Source: Entonaema liquescens
Lineage: Eukaryota; Ascomycota; Sordariomycetes; Xylariales; Xylariaceae
Reading direction: 5' to 3'
DNA: 64,000 nucleotides
NCBI GenBank assembly: GCA_902805475.1
Contig: CADCSX010000012.1
Location: forward strand, 806,001-870,000
This document shows, one piece after another, positions 57,401-64,000 of the stretch. Both the position numbers and the translations under genes were made by a program. Within the stretch, counting starts at the first letter, position 1, and each line of letters begins with the position of its first letter. The notes under the pieces were generated by a model that was not told where the DNA came from, ran no database searches, and worked only from the letters and a program-made list of their open reading frames with translations.

Positions 57401-59058
57401 GCACAGACCTTCCTTTTGACAGACTAGGAGGCTCTGCGCCTGCAGAGTAAATCAGTTCTAAGGTCAGATGCGTTTCTCCCAAAAGGCTCAGCAGAAGCTT
57501 GAATCTGGACCTTTTGATCTTCGTTGAGGTCTTGCATGCATACTGTATCTCAGAAAAAAGAAAAAAGTGATAGGAGGTCAGGAGACTCTAGACAATTTGA
57601 TATTCTCCTTATCACATTTCTGAGACCTCTTTCAAAATAGCGCACAGACCCAGAGGCTGAACTTGATACTTATCCACTGGTCTAAAAGACGTGATGTAGA
57701 TCTTGTCATGTCCATGCATCGTTCCGGAACCCAAATTATGAGTGCGGCCCCGAAGGGCTGCATTAGCTTTGGGACCGCTCGTGTCAGGCCGCCGATCCCG
57801 TCTGAGCCGGCCTGTTTGAGTTTTGGCTCGAGTTAGGACCACCGCACCCGCCACACGTGGCTTAAAGAGAGTGTGTACCTGCATCAATTCCATGCGGCAG
57901 TGTCCAAAATGGTGAGCAATGCAATATGCAAGTGAGATTCGCTATTCGTAGAATGAAACGTTAAGGCTGATGCTCTCTAACACTGAGCCACGAATAAAAA
58001 AAGAATCGGCCCAAACCAACGTTGCTCTACTTACTTACAACAGCTGGGTCTATTGTAATTAGTTTTACATGTTTGCTAGTAGTTAATATATTCACAACAG
58101 TTATTCTTTTTAATTCAACTTGGACTCCATATTATTTACAACATAATATCTAGTTTTGAGTCTGAAACTCTAACACATGTGATAGCATACCAAGATATTT
58201 CAAGATATCACTGAAATCCCACCGGCATAGAGACTATTAATGCAATATAAAATCTAGTCTAACCAATATGATTAATACTCTTACAGTTACGATACGTCTA
58301 TTTGTTGCTCTTCTTCCGCTAATGTTCAACGCAAAGATCGAACCAAACCGCAAGGTGGGTATATTGCTAGCATGAACATGCTACCCAAACCAAACAATCA
58401 AAGGCTTTATACTCTTGTTTCCGATTGTTTAAAAAGCACGCCACTGCTAGGACAAAGATGACACGTAGTTATTCCTCAGCAGAGTTCGACGCCATGACTA
58501 CGAGAGGCTTCTACCAAGCCACAAATACTTTCCCACGGTAAAGAGTCCTTATAAGTCCAGGTAGCATAGGGGGTATTTAACAAACGCTCAATGGCCGTGT
58601 TGGTACGGCCTAGCGAATTATTCATATGAACTCTCTCCGCCACACACCAAAGAACTACTTTCTACTACTGTATACCTATACAATATCATTAAGTATCGCT
58701 AGGCCCTGGGGTTCGATTCCTCAGATGGCCACATCAATTCTTTTATTCTCCCCTCTTTTCAACCTTCAATGTATATCTTGATTAGGGGTATGTTTGAAGC
58801 ACTAGCTGACCCGAACCCTCTTCGATGCTGAACTCGAGCGATATCGGGTCCTCTTTTGATTGAGTTGCTGCCACTTTAAGAGCTTACGCTTATTCGCTAT
58901 GCGGATCGACGTTGACTCTGTAGCATTGCGTATAATATGAATAACACCCATGACTTCAGGGATGTATCCACATAAGTAGAGCGAGCGAAGGCTCAGCTTG
59001 AGATTCGATCACCCATATAAACCTCTGTCCTAGGGTATATGGTTATAATTCGCATATT
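54428..59058. other. Gene-poor stretch, about 4.6 kb
   Basis: This holds the Sho1 promoter and about 4 kb in which I find no gene. Open frames (for example 55087-55380 and 57612-57893) are short, lack splice support and resemble nothing. A T run at 54861-54870 and TTTTCTTTTCTT near 56190 are simple repeats. A tRNA-like T-arm occurs at about 58705-58735. Long noncoding RNA or decayed sequence cannot be told apart by eye. Confidence 0.45.
58592..58732 (+). other. tRNA-like element (incomplete fold)
   Basis: The 3' part shows a good T-arm (TGGGG-TTCGATT-CCTCA) followed by GATGGCC-A. The upstream GGCCGTG near 58593 can pair with GATGGCC at six of seven positions, one a G-T pair. The region between is about 120 nt and I cannot place a normal D-arm or anticodon arm. 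It could be a tRNA relic, an intron-bearing tRNA or chance. Confidence 0.25.
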
Positions 59059-59717
59059 TCAAACCTCATTCTTCGCCTTTTCTACTCTCCTAACGACCCG
59101 CTCGGCATTCTCAACACGGCTCTCAATACCTGCCACAAAGTTCGAGTAGTTCATAACATTACGCTCGTACCACTGGCGTACGACAATCTCACTGCGTGCT
59201 CTCAGCTCCGCAATCTCAGCCGCCTGTGCCATCTGTGTCGCTTCGATTCCCTTCATCTTAGGTAGTAGGGCAGCTAGACTGGCCGTGTGCGCTGGGTCTG
59301 GAATCGGGGTGTCGGATATGGCTGTAAGCGCGGAAGCTGTAGCTGGGAATGAGGACGCGGCGGCAAGTACAATAGCGCGTAGGGCATCTGGTGAGAGCTC
59401 GGAGGGTGGCTGGGATGGTGGCGGCGGTTGGAAGAGAGTCGGTTGGGATTTATCTAGAAGCATGTAATTAGTTGGGTCGTTCGTACAAAAAAAGGGAAGT
59501 AAAGCGTACAGAGTTTAAGGAGTTCGGCATAAACGCGCATTCTTTGAAGGAGGGTTCCAAATCGGTGTTCTAGTTCTTGCATGCTTCTTATGGCTGATGT
59601 TTTCGGTTGCTGAACTGTATGACCATATAACAAATGCTCAATGCGCAAGAGTCGCGCTTCGAGGAGAGATATCGTAGAGAGAGTCGTGTTGTCTAGAGTT
59701 GATTCCATGGTGTCCAT
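59059..59717 (-). CDS. ro-10: Dynactin p24-type subunit, nuclear distribution protein RO10-like
   Basis: Exons 59717-59510 and 59453-59059 flank a 56-bp intron (donor GTACGC) and give 200 aa. The N-terminus ISLLEARLLRIEHLLYG matches the RO10/dynactin p24 hallmark. A Pro/Ser-rich insert follows (LFQPPPPSQPPSEL), then a long helix ending RQWYERNVMNYSNFVAGIESRVENAERVVRRVE, which closes the family's C-terminal coiled coil. The protein is a shoulder component of dynactin, needed for dynein-driven nuclear positioning in hyphae. The ATG at 59717 was chosen; seven more codons upstream start only with TTG. Confidence 0.88.
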
Positions 59718-60195
59718 ATTGGCCGTTTGTTTTCGCAATCAAAAAAGAGCGACTATCTCAATAGCAGATAGAACAAGTCAATGGTCATTGGTTAGGCGTT
59801 GTAGAACAATAGCTCTCTTTGAGGTATCCTATAAAAGGTTGATAATGATAAGGCTGAGCTAATCTAGGCTGAGTTCCCCGGTCTTTTGAAAGCTCGAAAC
59901 CCCGGTTCGGAAAGCTAGCCGTTAATAGCCTAACCAGGAATACGTGATTTAATTGATTGGCCAGAAATAGCTGTCAGCAGACGCTGTCCCCAGATGGGGA
60001 GATTGCGGGTGGCCTTGACGACAACTGGCAGTCACAGTTAAATCCAATTCTATTCTAGTGTTTGACGTGTAACGATCACTTTTCATCCTTCCATCATCAT
60101 ACGAACTTAGACGAATTCCGGGAATACTATCGCCTCAACATTACGACATAACTATATAATCAAACGTATATCCTATCCTAACAACCGCCGAGTGC
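59718..60195. other. Divergent intergenic region
   Basis: About 0.48 kb between the RO10-like gene and the AVT transporter. It contains no ATG in frame with the first transporter exon, which leaves that gene's start undefined. Confidence 0.5.
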
Positions 60196-62227
60196 GTGAA
60201 AACAACCGCAAATTCAAAGGCTCCAGAACAAGTCGCGTATGTACGAGGGCGGTCAGCCAGGAGGAAAACCACCTTATCTTACCCAAAGAACGAGGCAGGA
60301 TTGAGACACGCAGATCTTCAGCGCAGCGTATTGCTGCTGAGGAGGATTACAACAGGAAATATACAGTCCCTCCTGGGCTATGCCGAATTATTCGACAATT
60401 TCTGGAGAGAGCTCCGCCTCCGCTGGCGACATGACAAGGTGCGCAGCCTTAACAATTTACTTTTGAGAATCCCGTATTATTTAGTGATAATGGCTAATAT
60501 CAATATCATTACAGACAAAGAGGGCTCGCGGCCGCCCGAAAGATACTGGAGGAGGGCAGGCCACTATGATTAGCAGTGTTATTAATCTTCTTAATACTAG
60601 TAAGTCATATTCTGCCGTTATGTCGTCAGCCGAAGTCTAACGTAAGTGGCGTTACAGTTATCGGCGCCGGCACGCTAGCGATGCCCTCGGCCATGTCACA
60701 CTTCGGAATGGTAATCGGAGTCATTGTGATCCTATGGTCGGGATTTACATCTGCCTTCGGCCTATACCTCCAGTCTCGATGCGCGCGATATCTCGACCGT
60801 GGCACCTCATCTTTCTTCGCCCTATCCCAAATGACCTACCCAAACGCCGCCGTTATTTTCGATGCCGCGATTGCCATAAAGTGTTTTGGGGTTAGCGTAT
60901 CATATATAATTATTATCGGCGACCTGATGCCAGGTGTAATAGAGGGTTTTGATGGTAGAGCGGCTGATATTCCCTATCTGATGGACCGTAACTTTTGGAT
61001 TACCGTCTTTATGCTCGTTATAATTCCTCTGAGTTTTTTGAGGCGCCTAGATTCCCTGAAGTATACCAGCATTATTGCCCTTGTTTCGATAGGGTATTTA
61101 ATCGTGTTAGTTGTCTATCACTTTGCATCAGACGTTCTTGCACCCAGAGATAAAGTCCGATTCATCTCGTGGGGAGGACCTGTGGAAGCTCTCGCCAGCT
61201 TGCCGGTAGTTGTTTATGCTTACACTTGTCACCAAAATATGTTTTCCATTCTTAACGAGATTTCAAATAATTCCCCCGGCAGGTATGCTCTCCTGGTACT
61301 AAAAACAAAACTCATGATTTTATACTAATAACATCTATAGTATAATGGGTGTTATCTCTACCAGCATTGGTTCAGCTGCCGGTGTCTACATACTAGTCGC
61401 TATTACTGGTTACTTAACTTTTGGAAATGATGTTACAGGCAACATCGTATCTATGTGTATGTCCATTCAAGGCCCATCTATTTCATAACAAGACTGACGA
61501 ATTCGTAACAGATCCTGCATCCGTTGCCTCTACTATCGCCAAGGCGGCTATTGTCGTTCTTGTAACATTTTCTATTCCATTGCAGATACATCCATGTCGA
61601 GCATCCGTGGATGCGGTTCTTAAATGGCGACCTAAGGATGTGTCTCGGCCCCAGGGGCGGACGAATTCCCCTGGCGGTCGACCGTTGCTTCCAAACCCCG
61701 CCCAGTCACGATCAGATCATGGGCCCACCGCGCCTATGTCAGACCTGCGCTTTGCAATCTTGAGCACGATTATCATAGTATTGGCTTATATCGTGTCCCT
61801 TACTGTGGTCTCCTTAGAACGAGTGTTGGCATATGTTGGTTCTACGGGCAGCACGAGTATTAGCTTCATTCTCCCAGGTTTATTTTACTACAAGATTTCG
61901 GACCCGAATTCAATCCATCAACAACGTCTAACGAAAGAAGATGACGATGCGCTATCTATCCCTAGCTCTGATTCCGAAGACGCAGCTGGAGATGAAGGGC
62001 TTCTAGGAAGAAGCGTAGACAGCATCCACAGCGTAGCAAGCGGTTCGAGTGCTAAGAGTAAGAATACAAAGTTTCCATGGCGCTGGCGGAGGAAGTGGAG
62101 GTGGGATATGGAACATATTAACCCCGAGTTCTTACGAGGAGCGGCACTTGCCTTGTCTATCTACGGCGTGTGTGTTATGACTATATGCTTAGGGATGAAC
62201 TTGGTCGGCACTGTAACAGCACATTAA
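60196..62227 (+). CDS. Vacuolar amino-acid transporter, AAAP family (AVT5/AVT6-like)
   Basis: Exons up to 60438, then 60515-60599, 60658-61282, 61341-61456 and 61512-62227, with all phases consistent. The core begins MISSVINLLNTI-IGAGTLAMPSAM across an intron, as in yeast AVT6. It continues FDAAIAIKCFGVSVSYIIIIGDLMP, HQNMFSILNE and about eleven membrane segments, with an acidic Ser-rich loop before the last helix. The 5' exon (KAPEQVAYVRGRSARR...WRELRLRWRHDK) joins in frame to TKRARGRPKDTGGGQAT but has no ATG; it opens with GTG at 60196. Either the true start lies in an unseen upstream exon, an indel hides it, or translation begins at the internal Met near 60569. The family exports neutral or acidic amino acids from the vacuole. 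Confidence 0.85.
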
Positions 62228-62833
62228 ACTGGAAGATCTATCCAGTTCGAGACTTGATATCTCACATGGTGTACACACACCGGCCTCATTTAGTATCGCG
62301 TGTTTTTTAGGGGTTTGATATCTCTCACATTCTCTCTGCATCTGTAGGAGTTTTGGTTATGACGGTTTTTCATTGTACATATGCATTCAGTTCCCAAGCA
62401 TTTGGTTGGAGTTGGGATTGAACATAATTTGTATGCAAGCGTTGTTTGATCCCTGCGATATGTATCTCTACCCTGTTGGATATACCTAGGTTAGCCAGGT
62501 GCATTATGTAGACGCGCCATTACGTGCATAAGACCCCTATTTAATGCTTTAGGGTAGATGCTCTCATGCTTAACATACAAATCTAAATCTCCACTTATAA
62601 GGCGTGGCGGGGTCCGGCATGATATTGCCCCACCAAAAAGTAAAAAGCTGAACTGATTATCAAGCAGGCGTCGACTTCCTTCTACATATTACACATTCGC
62701 CAGGCGATCCTGAGAAATTTATAAGCCTGGATAGTTTATTTACTGTTGTTCTTCTATCCCTACGAAAAAAACCACAAAACTATCGTCTCAGACTACTCGA
62801 ATACCTGATCGTGATACCTACCTACCCCTCACG
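62228..62833. other. Intergenic, AVT to Sqt1
   Basis: About 0.6 kb. ATACCTACCTACCCC lies about 20 bp before the Sqt1 start. No gene seen. Confidence 0.55.
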
Positions 62834-64000
62834 ATGTCTGCCCCTCACAGAGACGATGCAGATGATGCGCCAGAAATGCTCGACGCAGAAGATGCGCTCG
62901 AAGAGATCCAGGATAGCGAAGGCGATATAGCTATGGACTCGGACGACGAGCCAGAAGAAATCACACTACAAAATGACAGCATAGCATACTTTGACTCTCA
63001 TAAAGACTCTGTTTTTGCCATCGCTCAACACCCTACCCAACCTTCGCTCATTGCAACCGGTGGCAGCGAAGGTGATGGAGAAGATGCGCCCGGAAGAGGC
63101 TATGTTTTCGACACGAGCCCAGTCGTCGGCCGACCCGTCCTTCCGCCCAGCTATAATGCAGACCCATCAGCGCAACAGCAAAAAAGCACTGAGTTAAAAC
63201 CTCTTTTCACAATTGAAGGCCACAGCGATTCTATTAACACGCTTGCATTCACCTTACCTAATGGACAGTTCTTAGTTTCGGGGGGTCTAGATGGAAGACT
63301 GCGAACATACGAACTTTCCGTAGACGCGCGCAATAAGGCATCTTTCGCATTCGTCGCCGAGTCCCAAGAGGTGCCTGAAGTGAATTGGTTAGCACCTTGC
63401 CCGTCGCCGAAATTCTCCAACACTATTGCGCTAGGCGCCTCTGACGGTTCCGTCTGGGTGTACACGATCGACGCCTCCGACACCGCGAACCCCATGCAGA
63501 TCGTCCAGAGCTACTTCCTACATACCGCGGCATGCACGGCTGGTTCCTGGTCGCCCGACGGCACATTCCTAGCTACGGTGTCTGAGGACAGCTCGCTGTA
63601 CGTCTGGGACGTGTGGGGAGAGGCGGCAGCCAAAAACCTGGTCAACGACAACGGCCAGACGGTGGTATCCCTCACAGGCCAAGACCAGCGCTTCGGCGTC
63701 GAGGGCGGCCTGTACGCCGTCGCCGTGGATCCCAAATCGACATTTGTCGCGGTCGGTGGCGCGGGAGGCGCGATTAAAATAGTAGGGTTGCCGCGGGTAG
63801 GCGTAGATAGCCAGCCCGTGTCCAGCAAGCAGAGCAAATCGAAAGCCAAAGGCGCCGAAGCGGGAAGCGCGCAAGGCGGTACCATCCTAGCGGATCTACA
63901 GACGCAGTCGGACGGAATCGAGACCCTTAGCTTCTCCGCGAAGCAGACGCTGCTGGCGGCCGGCAGCGTGGACGGCAGCATAGCGGTGTACGACACGGCG
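62834..64000 (+). CDS. SQT1: WD40 ribosome-assembly chaperone Sqt1 (AAMP-like), 3' end outside window
   Basis: The frame is open from ATG 62834 to the window end with no intron, giving 389 codons so far. The acidic N-terminus (DADDAPEMLDAEDALEE...SDDEPEE) precedes WD40 blades: SVFAIAQHPTQPSLIATGGSEGDG, DSINTLAFTLPNGQFLVSGGLDGRL, TAGSWSPDGTFLATVSEDSSLYVWDVWG and IETLSFSAKQTLLAAGSVDGSIAVYD. An acidic tail followed by EITLQNDS(I)AYFDSHKDSVFAIA is typical of Sqt1, the dedicated chaperone of ribosomal protein uL16/Rpl10. A Lys/Ala-rich loop (SSKQSKSKAKGAEAG) lies between blades. It is truncated only by the window edge. Confidence 0.88.
   Translation, partial: MSAPHRDDADDAPEMLDAEDALEEIQDSEGDIAMDSDDEPEEITLQNDSIAYFDSHKDSVFAIAQHPTQPSLIATGGSEGDGEDAPGRGYVFDTSPVVGRPVLPPSYNADPSAQQQKSTELKPLFTIEGHSDSINTLAFTLPNGQFLVSGGLDGRLRTYELSVDARNKASFAFVAESQEVPEVNWLAPCPSPKFSNTIALGASDGSVWVYTIDASDTANPMQIVQSYFLHTAACTAGSWSPDGTFLATVSEDSSLYVWDVWGEAAAKNLVNDNGQTVVSLTGQDQRFGVEGGLYAVAVDPKSTFVAVGGAGGAIKIVGLPRVGVDSQPVSSKQSKSKAKGAEAGSAQGGTILADLQTQSDGIETLSFSAKQTLLAAGSVDGSIAVYDTA

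Noticed and set aside
1..64000. CRISPR arrays, riboswitches or bacterial-type operons
   Set aside because: None seen; introns and gene families are fungal.

Overview
The window is nuclear DNA of a filamentous ascomycete (Pezizomycotina). The evidence is short introns of about 48-100 bp with GTAAGT-type donors, Zn2Cys6 regulators, a multidomain NRPS, and fungal housekeeping genes (Rsm22, Met1, Spc19, Sho1, dynactin p24/RO10, Sqt1). The class is probably Sordariomycetes, but that is an inference from gene content. Exon models were made by eye from splice signals, reading phase and remembered family patterns.

Layout. 1-2978 holds no recognisable gene. 2979-21644 is a compact secondary-metabolite cluster: an AflR-type Zn2Cys6 regulator (-), then three head-to-head pairs. 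The pairs are NRPS (-)/acyl-AMP ligase (+), GAD/CSAD-type PLP decarboxylase (-)/AusD-like methyltransferase (+), and HSL-family alpha/beta hydrolase (-)/MFS exporter (+). Each of the three shared promoters carries at least one TCG-N5-CGA palindrome, the element known for AflR (two near-identical copies in the third promoter). The NRPS reads T-C-A-T-E*-C. Its first carrier domain has no upstream adenylation domain and is presumably loaded by the free ligase. The E-like domain has lost its second active-site His. The terminal C domain is intact and could release the chain onto an amine, for which the decarboxylase is the obvious supplier. The product is not identified.

21.6-40.4 kb: a small unknown protein, a thioredoxin-like membrane protein, mitochondrial Rsm22, the siroheme enzyme Met1, an AsaB/GA4-desaturase-like protein, a MUP1-like amino-acid permease, and a divergent pair made of an ankyrin/ClpB-like AAA+ ATPase (-) and a coiled-coil von Willebrand A protein (+).

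40.4-50.5 kb is accessory: a small unknown protein, an NPP1/NLP-family secreted protein with an altered signature heptapeptide, a minimal Zn2Cys6 protein, an MFS transporter and a secreted tyrosinase. 51.3-64 kb is housekeeping: Spc19, Sho1, a gene-empty stretch of about 4.6 kb, dynactin p24/RO10, an AVT-type vacuolar amino-acid transporter and the 5' part of Sqt1.

Several otherwise well-conserved genes are each broken by single-base frame shifts, mostly at short homopolymers. These are the decarboxylase, the thioredoxin-like gene (twice), the AAA+ gene and the second MFS gene. The shared pattern points to consensus indel errors more than to true pseudogenes, and it should be settled before any of these genes is called dead.
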